Assembly: GCA_022457065.1 (NCBI GenBank)
Contig: JAJGBQ010000002.1
Coordinates: 930,001-994,000, forward strand
Direction: 5' to 3'
Source of the DNA: Curvularia sp. ZM96
Lineage: Eukaryota > Ascomycota > Dothideomycetes > Pleosporales > Pleosporaceae
Length of the DNA stretch: 64,000 bases
The stretch's first letter is position 1, and each line of letters opens with the position of its first letter. The position numbers were made by a program, and so were the translations under genes. A model generated the notes under the pieces. It was not told where the DNA came from. It worked only from the letters and a program-made list of their open reading frames with translations, and searched no databases. This document shows positions 42,860 through 54,300 of the stretch, piece after piece.

Positions 42860-43939
42860 CTAGATGTCCACCAATTTCTCCTCATTGAAACTGCCGCGGA
42901 GAGCCTTAAAGTTATAGATACCAGCAAATATGTTTTGCTTGTAATAATTAGCGTCTGTAAATACTTATCATCACAGTTCAACTCACCAGTCTCTGTTGCG
43001 ACAAGAAGCTGCTCATGAACCACACGGACCAGCTCGATCTCCCCTCCCAGATCCAACCTTTCGCAGATGACTTCAAGATTTGTGTGACTACTGACTTAGA
43101 ATAGTCATCTGCTGGCATCGAGTCATTCACGCCATGCTTCACTCTCTCTTCGTACGCATCACTTATTGGCATATACAATGAGCCATCCGGGAGCGTGCGC
43201 TCTACCCTGGCGAGGCGTGATTTCACCCTGCCAGTGTAGACTGTGATGACGTTGACGTCAAAAGGAGAGAGTTCAAGACGTAGGGTGCTGCTGTAAGCGT
43301 GTAATGCTGCCTTTGCGGCGTTGTAGGTACCTTCGGGATGTATTAGTATGACTCAGAATTGAATTCTTATGGAATATGGTACTCACTTCCGAACGGATAT
43401 GGACTACAAACACCTAATTAGCGCAAGATTACAGCCTATCCAGTCTAAACTTACATCAAAGCTGCCAAACTTCCAATCTGTACGATTGTCCCCTTCGCCT
43501 TGATCAGGAGTGGTGAGAACTCCACACACATCCTCATCACCGCAATGACATTCGTGTCAAAGACATCTTTCACCTCATCGAAGTCGACTTCAAGTGCAGG
43601 TACGGTATAATTTCGACCTGCATTATTGACAAGATAGTCGAGTTTGCCGCCAGTGCGTCTCTCAATCTCCGCCCTTAGCGCACGAATGCTTTCCGGTTTA
43701 TGAACCTCAAGAGAGACAGGTTCGATTCCGAGAGCGGCGAGGTCTTTAAGTGTCTCAGCTTTGCGAGCTGTCGCAAAAACACGGAGGCCTACTGCATGTC
43801 AGAATGCCTCTGCAATTGAACTGAGTCCTAAGTATGAAATAAAGCACTCGCCTTGACGGTGAAACTCGCGAGCGAGAGAGTGGCCAATTCCACCAGGGCT
43901 ACAGCCTGTGATCAGGACTGACTTCCTCTGGTCGTACAT
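42860..43939 (-). CDS. AYR1-like short-chain dehydrogenase/reductase
   Basis: Model complement(join(42860..42937,42987..43330,43387..43403,43455..43788,43852..43939)), 286 aa, the usual length of 1-acyl-dihydroxyacetone-phosphate reductase-like SDRs. NAD(P) motif is TGCSPGGIG; then GLRVFATARKAETL; NNAGRNYTVP; GTIVQIGSLAAL; catalytic Y-N-A-A-K (STYNAAKAALHAYSSTLRLEL). The tail WIWEGRSSWSVWFMSSFL resembles Ayr1 C-termini. Two gene-structure oddities are needed to obtain this protein: a GC-AG first intron (CAAG|GCGAGT) and a 17-nt micro-exon encoding PYPFG, the segment just before the catalytic Tyr. A ketone reduction on the cluster product is likely but unproven. It is divergent from the second SDR over a 501-bp gap holding a cluster motif. 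Confidence 0.8.
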
Positions 43940-44440
43940 TTTCCTAAATTCAGAACAAAGCTAGCTGGAAGATTTCAAGCTCTTAATGAATTACTTCAAA
44001 TTGGTTCCATCAAAATCTGTATTGGGAGAGCTTGAGTGACGAGTGTTGATGGTATTTGTGTGTGGGGCGGGTATACAGACTGACAACTGCGTTGCGCTCC
44101 CTGTGCGCCACTCGTTCGGCGACTTATACACCCAACCCAAATACCCGGAAAGACCAAAATAAGCACGCGGAAGTAAAACCCCATAACCCCAAGAGGATTT
44201 TCTTCTAATGCTACGAATATCTTTCAAGTAGGGAAGTAAGGACGACTGTCTTGAAATTGACTCCCTGTCGAAACTTGGTCGTACCCTCATTCCTTGCAGA
44301 TGTACCAGAACAATCAGAGTTTCTCACTTGGCTGGACAACAGCCATCAGCAAAAATACGGCGAACGTACTCGGTGGCCTTGGTTGGGTGCTAAATTTTCT
44401 CTTCTACTCGCTTTTGAGTATAGGATCAAAGCGCGTAGAT
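43940..44440. promoter_or_regulatory. Bidirectional promoter between the two SDR genes
   Basis: 501 bp between divergent starts, with motif site 3 on the minus strand at 44115-44123, embedded in TCGTTCGGCGA, which also fits the AflR-type TCG-N5-CGA pattern (44112-44122). The frame from 44294 upstream of the second SDR is open, so a longer N-terminus is possible but less SDR-like. Confidence 0.5.
44115..44123 (-). promoter_or_regulatory. Cluster motif GTCGCCGAA, site 3
   Basis: Minus-strand context ATAAGTCGCCGAACGAG, 176 bp from the AYR1-like start and 318 bp from the other SDR start. Confidence 0.5.
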
Positions 44441-45313
44441 ATGGCAGAACAGGCACGAGTTAAAGGACGGCTGGCATTGATCACAGGGGCATCCGGCGGG
44501 TATGAAATCATTCTGCTCAACCTGCAATGTGGTTCTCAAACTGATCATATTTCTCACAGTATTGGCGGGGCATGCGCTCGTCAGCTAGCAGTCGAAGGCG
44601 TGAATCTCGCCCTCACGTACTCAACAAATCTCGAGAAGCTTCAGGAGCTGGTACTCGATCTCAAGAAGTCAGCACCTTGCGACATTCACATCTCAATGCA
44701 TAAGGTGGATCTTGCATCCACCAGTGAGATCGAAAAACTCTTGAGAGAAGTCAAAGAGCAGCATTCCCAGCCGGTGGAAATTCTGGTTGCGAATGCAGGG
44801 TATGGGAAGCGAATCGTCAACATTTGGGACATAGAATTGGACCAATTCGAGCAGGCATTCAATGTAAATCTGAGGGCACCGTTCTTGCTCGTGAAAGGGG
44901 TAGTGGATGGCATGAAGGCAAACAACTGGGGAAGAATCATTTTCGTCTCATCTATTGCAGCATCCGGAGGTGGAATTAACGGCTGTCGTAAGTTTGAACA
45001 ATTTTCAACGCCCTAGAATCACTGCTAATCGCGCTCTCTAGATTATGCAGCTTCAAAAGGAGGTCTCACGGGTATGATGAAGAATCTCGCATCGAGATTG
45101 GCCCAGTACAACATTTCAGTCAATGATGTCGCGCCAGCAATGATTGGGAACACGGGAATGATTCCTAGTGCTACATTCGTCCCAGACACAGTGAGAACAA
45201 TTCCTTTGGGACGTCTGGGAGACCCTAATGAGGTGGCAAATGTGGTTACCATGTTTACAAAGACTGGCTATGTCACTGGGCAGAGCGTGATTGCCGGAGG
45301 TGGTTTACGGTGA
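44441..45313 (+). CDS. Classical SDR, 3-oxoacyl-ACP-reductase-like
   Basis: Model join(44441..44499,44560..44987,45042..45313), 252 aa. Cofactor motif TGASGGIG is formed across intron 1. Then NAGYG, the catalytic Ser in IIFVSSIAASGG, and Y-A-A-S-K formed across intron 2 (GCHYAASKGGLTGMMKNLAS). It ends with PLGRLGDPNEVANVVTMFTKTGYVTGQSVIAGGGLR, the standard C-terminal block of FabG-type SDRs. Tyr, Lys, Ser and Asn are all present, so it should be active. It probably reduces or oxidises a carbonyl on the polyketide. Start chosen at MAEQARVKGRLALITG because the SDR core begins there; an in-frame ATG at 44294 would add 49 residues. Confidence 0.85.
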
Positions 45314-45809
45314 TTTGGATCGAATTTGGAAAATTATGTGAATGTAATCGGTGATGAAATCTACACAAAATCTCCGTTCCGTAGAATACAGAACAGGTTG
45401 GTCCTGCATTGTTGCGTGTGTTTCACCGCAAAGAAATGTCGCCGAGTGCTGACTGGCCAAGGCACTTGTCCCTAACCCCGAAAGGTTCATCCTACCGACC
45501 CTTTTCGCAGTATCCTGGTACTAGATCAGCTCGGATGTAGATATTACTGGTAAGAGGTGCAACCCAACAAATGTCATCTCCCGGAACTCCGGTGGCGCTT
45601 TGCTCGTATGATTTTACGGTTTACTCCATAGACAAGGCAGAATTTCGCCTCTTTTGCATACGCCCATAGATTAAGGCCAACCCTACTGAAAGTAAACATC
45701 CATCGCGCATCTTTCACTCATCAATCCAAGAGTTCGGAACTCAAGTAAATTCCCATACATGGTTACTTGACCGATAATCTTCTTACATACCGCACCAAGA
45801 TCAAGCACG
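45314..45809. promoter_or_regulatory. FAD monooxygenase promoter region
   Basis: 496 bp between two same-strand cluster genes, with motif site 4 at 45438-45446. No gene seen. Confidence 0.5.
45438..45446 (+). promoter_or_regulatory. Cluster motif GTCGCCGAG, site 4
   Basis: Context AGAAATGTCGCCGAGTG, about 364 bp upstream of the monooxygenase start. Confidence 0.5.
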
Positions 45810-47204
45810 ATGGCGAATTTCAATGAGAAGAAGATGCTTGATATAGTTATCGTGAGTTTTCACAAGCATCAGAATAAGCCAAAGTAAAGGTTTTAATCCC
45901 ATTTAGATTGGCGGTTCTCTTGCAGGGTTGATGAATGGAATCGTCCTCAAACGGCTGGGCCACAACGTCAGAATCCTGGAGCAGGACCCCTCTTCGGTGC
46001 GAAGTAGTGAAGCAGCAGGAATCCGAGCTGGACCGCAAGCTGCAGAGTACTTTAAAAGATTCGACTTGATTGAGGAGCCATGGTCGGTCTCATGTCCCGG
46101 CATACAATTCATTGGAGCCGACTCGTCTCAACAGCGACTTATCGAGTTTCCGATGGTCAACACCGGATGGTCGACTTTGTACTACCGGCTCCGAGCAAAC
46201 TTCGATGGCTTCAAAAGTGACTACTGCCCAAAACCACCATCCCATATAGAGACGGACGGTCACGCAGTTTACGACGCGGGTAAACGCGTCACCAATATTG
46301 TCGGCGATGAGCAGACGATTTCAATCGTTGTGGAAAACGTAATGGACGGGACCAAGACTACCTATACTCCTGATCTCGTCATAGCAGCCGACGGATCAGG
46401 TTCCCGAATGCGTGAGATCGTTTGCAAGGTCAAGAGACCATATGAAGGCTATGTCGCGTGGCGTGGAAGCGTGATCGAGAGTGAGGTCTCTGAGGAGACC
46501 AGAAACAGATGCGGAGATCGATTCACCGTCTTCAAGATGAAGCGCAACTATATCTTAGTGTAAGTATTTCACTCTTACTCTCCAGGCAAAATCACATCAG
46601 TGTACTAACTGACTCAACCAGCTATATAATCCCTGGGCGCAATGGAAGTCTAAAGCCCGGCGAGCGCCTGTTGAACTTCGTCTGGTACTACAACGTCTCT
46701 GAGAACTCTCAAGAGTTTGAAGACATCATGACAGACAAGGACGGTCATAGGCACCGTTTCACCATACCGCCTGGGGCCATGGCCCCTGCTGCATGGGAGA
46801 GGCAAAAGTCGTACGCCCGACAAGTGCTTCCTGCGCCATTCGTTGAGCTCATCGAGAAGACGACACGGCCATTCATCTCAACAGTCAGTGAAGCTCAGAT
46901 GCCTAGGGCCTGCTTTTTTGGCGGCAAACTGCTCTTCGTGGGCGACGCTTTGAGCCAGTTCCGGCCACATATCGCCCTTAGCGCTAATCAAGCGGCAATG
47001 AATGCGCTGCTGTTAGAGAAGGTGATGCTGGGCGAAATCACGATTGAGCGATGGGAGAAGAAGGTGCTACATTATGGTAATGAGAAACGACTTTTGAGCC
47101 GAGTTGTAGGCACGTATGCTCAGTTTGGAGGCATCAAGGTGCTGGCTGCGGCTCTGGTCTATGGATGGACGGTTGCGACCCAATTTATTTCTAGCAAGTT
47201 TTAA
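45810..47204 (+). CDS. FAD-dependent monooxygenase (UbiH/PHBH class)
   Basis: Model join(45810..45851,45907..46559,46622..47204), 425 aa. A single-component flavin monooxygenase. The dinucleotide-binding start is MLDIVIIGGSLAGLMNGIVLKRLGHNVRILEQD; the third Gly of GxGxxG is kept, but the first motif reads GGSLAG. The DG motif is VIAADGSGSRMREIV. The GD motif that contacts FAD ribose and NAD(P)H is LLFVGDALSQFRPHIALSANQAAMNALLLE. The protein resembles 2,6-dihydroxypyridine-3-monooxygenase-like fungal enzymes. Hydroxylation, epoxidation or Baeyer-Villiger-like chemistry on the cluster product is possible; the sequence does not decide. Introns are 55 and 62 nt. It lies between an SDR and the PKS on the same strand. 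Confidence 0.88.
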
Positions 47205-48327
47205 ACGATGGAAGAGAAATGCAACAATGAAACATATTAGTCTCAACATAAACGTGCATTTCAATTCGTTGCTGTGAACGTTCCGAGTAGACAATCGAGG
47301 CTGACCACAATCTCTACCATCTCAACATCAGCGCTTGCTTGAGCTGCACCTTTGTCACTGACATAGCGGGAAACCGAACTGCTGGCAAGACAACCTATCC
47401 GAAAATAAGGTAGAGGCCCACATCGGTCCCGGCGCAGCGGCAAATTAGCTCATGATATCGAGCCACGTGAGAGAAAGCTAAATGCAACTCCAGGAACGCA
47501 CCAAAGAATGGGAATTCAAGAAATCGGTTGCGAGTTTCGCTGCTTCTGATCGTCAGGTTCGTGTCTACTTTGAGTCTGACCTCCGGGATCCGCCTGGTTG
47601 GCATGAACGGTGCCAAATGGGTGGAAGCTCAAATGTCGCCGAGCTCGCTTACTCCCCACCCGTTGTAGACATCGGTGTCCTGCATACTCTTGGTGAACTT
47701 AAAGTACCCGGAGGATCATGTGCAGAATAGTAGGCTAGTCAAATGTTACACTGCGGGTCCTTCTGCAGCTCCTTCGTTGTCAAGTTCCCGAAACTTTGGT
47801 TACTGGAGCGTATGCTTAGCACCAGACGAACAAGGCTCGGAATGCGAAAAGTAAGCCACAACAGTGGCTGACAGCCCAGGATCATAGTCTCGGTCAAAAT
47901 CTATGTACGCCAAGAGCGAATTACCCAATGCTTGAATGTTTGAACTACTCCCCTCCCCCGGCTGGGAATAGAAAAACTGCCTTAGGCTTACCATAGCGAG
48001 AACTGAAAAAGTCACCGTCACCGCAGGGTTTCCGGCAATACGGAGTGTTTGTATGCGCATTCGAACGCCACTATGCTTCTCCTGTTTGCTGGATTTCGGG
48101 CATAGGCAGTTACCAGGAAGGCTAAAGAATTCTACGCCAGGAACGGAACCGGACCATCGGAGTAGGTAGAGCTGCGTGACTCTCGATACCGGAGGAATCT
48201 TGGCAGCAATGCTTCGGAGAACAGAGTTGTCCATAAAGCTCTCTCATATCCTTCACTCAGATGTCTGACACAATACTTTTCAATTTAACCGTTTGTGATA
48301 CCCTTCAAACTTCCCCGGCAATTCAAC
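47205..48327. promoter_or_regulatory. PKS promoter region
   Basis: 1.1 kb upstream of the PKS, with motif site 5 at 47635-47643. A 144-codon minus-strand frame at 47800-48234 begins 93 bp from the PKS start. It has no signal, domain or family pattern, and is left as unproven. Confidence 0.45.
47635..47643 (+). promoter_or_regulatory. Cluster motif GTCGCCGAG, site 5
   Basis: Context TCAAATGTCGCCGAGCT, 685 bp upstream of the PKS start. Confidence 0.5.
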
Positions 48328-51300
48328 ATGTCTGCACAAAAATCCTCCACAGAAAATGAGCCCGTTATGCCCATTGCCATTATTGGCATGGCAGGGCGCT
48401 ACCCAGGCGACGCAGCAAACCCAGAGAAGCTCTGGGATTTGATCTCAAGTGCCAGAAGTGCCATGACTGAGATTCCGGCGGATCGTTTCAATATCGACGC
48501 CTTCTATCACCCATACAATGAGAGATCGGGCTCAATCAATCTCCGAGGAGGACATTACATGAGCCATACTGAAGTGGATGCTTTTGATGCACCCTTCTTC
48601 TCGATCACTCCAAACGAGGCACTTGCCATGGACCCGCAGCAGCGTATGGCACTGGAATGTTCCTACGAGGCAATGGAGAATGGTACGTAGCGAGGCTCTC
48701 AATTTCAAACCCCTTTGCTGACAAACCTTAGCTGGTCTCCGAATGGAAGATCTCATCGGGTCAGATACGTCGGTTTATGTGGGCAGCTTCTCCAAGGACT
48801 ACAGCGAGATGCTGGCTGCAGACCAGGAGAACCTCCCACTGTACTTTGGAGTTGGCACTGGCACTGCCATACTGTCCAACAGAGTCTCTTGGTTCTACGA
48901 TCTGAAGGGTCCCTCCATCTCTCTTGACACAGCCTGCTCTTCGGCCTTGGTTGCGCTGCACCTTGGCTGCCAGAGTCTCAGGACTAATGAATCCAAGATG
49001 GTAAGTCAAAAGCACAATAGTTGCAACCTACGAATGCTAATATTATGCCAGTCGATCGTTGGAGGTGTGAACAGCATGCTGGCATGTGGTGTCATGACTG
49101 CCATGACATCTTTGGGCTTTCTGAGCCCTGACTCCGTGTGCCACAGCTTCGACGAGAAGGCAAATGGATACGCTCGAGGTGAGGGTGCGTCGTTCGTTGT
49201 GCTGAAGCCTCTCGACGCAGCTATTCGGGACCACGATGTCATCCGCGGTGTCATCAGAAACACCGGCGTAAACCAAGATGGCAACACCCCAGGAATCACT
49301 GTCCCTTCCGCAGAGTCCCAGGAAGCGCTCATCCGCAAGTGCTATCAGGATGCAGGCCTTCCTCTGAACGAAACTCAATACGTCGAAGCCCACGGAACCG
49401 GTACACAGGCTGGTGACCCTCAAGAGACAGCTGCTTTGTCCAAAACATTGGGCTTGAGCAGACCGAAGGGAGATCCCCTCTTGATAGGTTCCATCAAGAC
49501 CAACATTGGCCATCTGGAGGGTGCGTCCGGTCTGGCGCAAGTTACCAAGGCCATCTTCTCGCTTGAGAAGGCTGAACTTGCGCCCAACCTCTGGTACGAC
49601 AAACCAAACAGCCGCATTCCGATGGATGACTGGAACTTGAAAGTTGTCGATAAATTCATGCCGTGGCCTTCATCTGGGCCCCGCCGTATCTCAATAAACT
49701 CGTTTGGATATGGTGGCACCAATGCCCACTGCATCATCGATGACGCTTATCATTTCCTCAAGGCCAGAGGGCTAGTAGCAAATCATAACACGGTTGCTAG
49801 CAGCGAGATTTCGTCCCCAGCTTCGAGTGTAGACTCCGGTATTGGTCTCACTCCAATCAACGATTTCCAGGCTTCTATCCACAATCTCAATGGTGACAGC
49901 GCACCAGATTATTTCCATGACCCTCGTTACCCGACGCAGCCAAAGCTCTTTGTCTGGTCTTCGAATGAGCAAAGTGGTGTTGACAGAACAGCTACGATGT
50001 ACCGTGAGTACCTCAGCAAGAAGCTCGACGGCACCAAGTCCGCGAAAGCAGAGGCCAAACTTCTCGACCGACTTGCACGCACTCTCGCATCTCATCGCAG
50101 TGTGTTCCCATGGAAGAACTGGGCAGTAGCGTCTTCTGGAAAGGAGCTTATCGAGTCACTGGAGTCACCTCCCGTCAAGGCCAAACGGTCTGCTAAAGCT
50201 CCGAAACTCGGCTTCATCTTCACTGGCCAAGGAGCCCAATGGTATGCCATGGGTCGGGAACTTCGAGCCTATCCTGTCTTTGAGCAAAGCCTTCTAGATG
50301 CCGACGCGCACCTTAGGTCGATCGGGTGCCCTTGGTCACTTCTAGAGGAGTTTAAGGCGGACGAGATCGTTTCCAAGATTAACTCGCCTCAATTCAGTCA
50401 GCCGATCTGTACCGCATTGCAGGTCGCTCTTCTTGACCTCTTGGCGTCCTGGAACATCACTCCAGAGGCAGTCGCTGGCCACTCGTCTGGTGAAATCGCA
50501 GCGGCTTACGCCAAAGGTGCCATCACCCGCGAGAGCGCATGGACCATCGCATACCGCCGTGGCCATCTTTCGGAGAGCTTGAGATATATTGCTCCCCAAC
50601 TACGGGGCGCAATGCTTGCCACTGGCCTTGGGGCTAGTGCTGTGCAGCCATATATCGACAACCTCACTGAAGGCTACGCCATGGTCGCTTGCAAGAACTC
50701 GCCTAGCTCAACCACGGTCTCTGGAGACTTCATTGCCATCAAGGCTCTCGAGGTCAAGTTGAACAATGACGGTCACTTTGCTCGGATGCTGAAGGTGGAA
50801 ACAGCATATCACTCTACCCACATGGAGGTCATTGCAGATCTGTATCTCAACTTGATCAAAGATATCGAGACGCTGCCAACATCTGGCAAGGTCAAGATGT
50901 TCTCGTCGGTCACCGGTACTTTGATTGAGAACGAGGACCTTGGAGCCGCATACTGGGTCCAGAATATGGTCAAGGAGGTGGACTTTGTGTCGGCCGTCCA
51001 AAGTTTGTGTCGCCACAATCCTGGAAAGAGACGCACTACCAAGCCATTTGTCGATGTTTTGCTTGAACTAGGACCCCATTCGGCACTGCAGGGTCCACTG
51101 AAGCAGATTCTCAAGGCAGAGAGCGGGAAGATTGCAGAGGTTCCATGCTTCTCCGTTCTATCCCGTGGTACAAACGCCGTAGTCACTTCTCTCGGCGTTG
51201 TCGGGAGTCTGTTCCAGCTGGGATATCCGGTCAGGATCGCCGAAGCAAACCAAGACGATGCCAAACTCGGGAAAGATGGGTTCCTTGTTGATATCCCTCC

Positions 51301-54300
51301 ATTCGCGTGGAATCGTAAGAATAAGTATTGGGGAGAGAGCCAAGTTTCCAAGAACTACAGATTCCGAGAGCATCCAAGAACCGACTTGTTGGGTGCAACT
51401 ATCCCGCAGGGCAACTCGATCGAGCCTCTTTTCCGCAACATTATGAAGCTCAATGAGATGGTAAGACTAATTACACCTCCTTGCATTCCCCCCTGCCTTC
51501 ATTATCTTGTTTCAATGATGATGCTGACGATCATAGCCTTGGGTGGAGTGTCACAAGGTCCAGGGAACCATTCTATACCCAGCCGCCGGTATGCTTGTCG
51601 CCGCGATCGAAGCTGCTGCTCAGCGTGCTTCAAAAGACCGAGAGGTGGCAGGGTACGAGCTGCGCGATGTCATCATTGGCAAAGCAATCGTAATTCCTGC
51701 TGATGACACCGGAACGGAGACCATGCTGAGCCTGCGACCGTGGAGAAGTGGTTCGCAATGTTTGTATTATCCGCCCCCGTTTGCAACATGTATCTAACTT
51801 CTACCTCTAGCTCTCGACTCCGACTGGGATGAGTTCCGCCTCATGTCCCGACAGCTTGATTCCACAGAGTGGATCCTCAACTGTACGGGTCTCGTGAGGG
51901 TTCGATACGTGTCGGAGAAGAACCCCATTTTCGCAGATGAGGAGAAGCTCGCCGCCGAGGATTACCGTCAACGGTTCGACAGCATCGAAGCTGGCTGCCA
52001 TAAAACTGTCGACCCGGAGGCGCATTACGAGTCATTGTCGACGATCGGTCTCAACTTCTCGGGACCTTTCAAAAGTCTTGTTGGCGTGAAGAGAGGACAT
52101 TTCAAGTCGCGATGCGAGCTGAAGATCCCCGACACAAAAGCAATGATGCCCAAGAATTTCGAATTTCCTCACGTAATCCACCCAAGTACCCTTGACTGCA
52201 TCATCCAGATGGGTCTGGCGGGAGCCACTCCAGCAGAAGAGGAATTGAGGGTCGGCCTTATTCCAACGTCCATTGAGCATTTCTACATCTCGAAGACAAT
52301 TCCTTCCTCGGCTGGAGACCTCCTACACGGCGTTGCTGCGATTGAGAATGAGGGCTTTGAGCACGCTCAGGGTTCATTCATCGTCTTCGACGACACATGG
52401 ACTGCTCCAGTGGTGGCCTTCCAGGGCATCAAATCGACAGCTCTCAGACACGGAGAATTGGGTTTCGCTCAAGCTGCGTAAGTAGATGACTTTTTCCAAT
52501 TTCTAAAGACAAGACTAATGTTATTTACTAGCAATATGAGAAAGCTCATCGCCTCCTTCCATTGGGACGAAGACATCAGCAAGATGACTTCAAGCTCTCT
52601 CGCCAGCCATTGCGCAGAGTCATTGAAGGCGCTGCCATCAGTTGACCCAGTCATCATCAGTGATCTGGAGCATGCTGCTTTCATCTACATGCGAAGAGTT
52701 CTAGATACCTGCTCGAAAGATGAGGTGAAGACTTTCCAGCCGCACTTCCGAAAGTTCTACCAGCTCATGGAGCGCACCCTGAAGAGCGTCACCGATCGTA
52801 CGGTACCTCATCAAAGTCAAGAAATCGACTGGTTGAATTCGACCCCAGAATATGAAGCTGAACTACTCAAGCGCGTCGCCGCAGGATCCACTGACGGTGC
52901 AGTCATGTGTGAGCATGGCGAGAACCTCGTTGCCATCATGAGAGGAGAGATTCTGGCAATCGAAGTGTTAATGAAAAACAACCACCTGAACGACTTCTAT
53001 CAATACGGTGTTGGCTGTCCTCAGACCTACGCTCAGCTAGCTTCCTACGTGGATCTGCTGGCTCACAAGAATCCAACGATGAAGATCTTGGAGATTGGTG
53101 CCGGTACAGGTGGAGCGACACTACCAGTACTCGAAGCTATCGGTGGCCAAAATGGTACATCTCCTCGCATGTCCAGCTACACTTTCACCGACATTTCCAC
53201 CGGATTCTTCGACAAAGCGCACGAGAAATTCAAGTCTTGGCTTCCGTGGATGACATTCGCTGCTCTGGACATCGAGCGAGACCCAGTGACCCAAAATTTC
53301 AAGGAGGGTGAGTATGACCTAATCGTTGCTGCAAATGTTCTCCACGCTACACCGTCCATGGACCAGACCCTGGCGTATGTCAAGAAACTCCTCAAGCCGT
53401 AAGTTCAACCCATCCTTGATCGTCGAACAGACATAGCTAATTCACCTAGGAATGGAAAATTGGTTCTCAGTGAGATCACCAATCCTCTTCTTCGCATTCA
53501 CATGATCGTTGGTTCTTTCGACGGCTGGTGGGCCGGTGAGAAAGACGGTCGCGAATGGGGCCCAACTATGACCGAATCCACATGGGATGAAGTTCTCAAG
53601 AGAAATACATTCAGTGGAGTCGACCTCGCCATGCAAGATATTCAGGACCCGAAAGATCACTTCTACTCTGTCATGGTATCTACAGCACTGGCCGACGCTC
53701 CAACAACCCCAGTTGAGAACCACATCTTGTTTGTGGAACCGGAGGCCCCGAGTCAGGAGCTGCGAAGCTTCATCGACCAATCCATTGCCATGTTGAAGGA
53801 GAAGGAGGGAACAGTTGTTGATCTATGCCTTCTCAAAGACACAGCTGCGCTCGAACTTTCGAAGACTTCGTGCATCTTTGCTTTGGACTGCGACTCGGAC
53901 AACGCCCTCCTGCCTACAGTGGACAAGATTCAGTTTGAGTGTCTCAAGAACCTCATTCTGAAATCTGCTAATTCCACATGGATCACACGTGGCGCAACCA
54001 TCAACAGCGAGTCGCCAAAGAACAATCTTATGACGGGTATGGCGCGCTGCATCCGTGCTGAGAATCCATCTGTCGCGTTATTGACAGTCGACATGGACTT
54101 CAACAACTCCTTGGATAGCGCTGATAGCGTTGAAAAGTTCTGCGAGGTATACTATTCTGGTATTCAAGCTGGCGCAGAGGTTCGACCCGATTGGGAGTAC
54201 GCCATTCGCGATGGGAAGATTCTGATCCAGAGAATCTTGCTCGAGAAAGGCATGAACGATCTTCTCTCCAGCTTTCACGTTCAGCCCAAGGCGGAACTTG

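Noticed and set aside
46509..47204. Second gene within the FAD monooxygenase
   Set aside because: The separate open frame is simply the third exon of the monooxygenase; joining at 46559/46622 gives one continuous protein with the DG and GD motifs in order.
47800..48234. 144-codon minus-strand frame just upstream of the PKS
   Set aside because: Tempting as an extra cluster gene, but no motif, signal peptide or homology pattern was recognised and it overlaps the PKS promoter.
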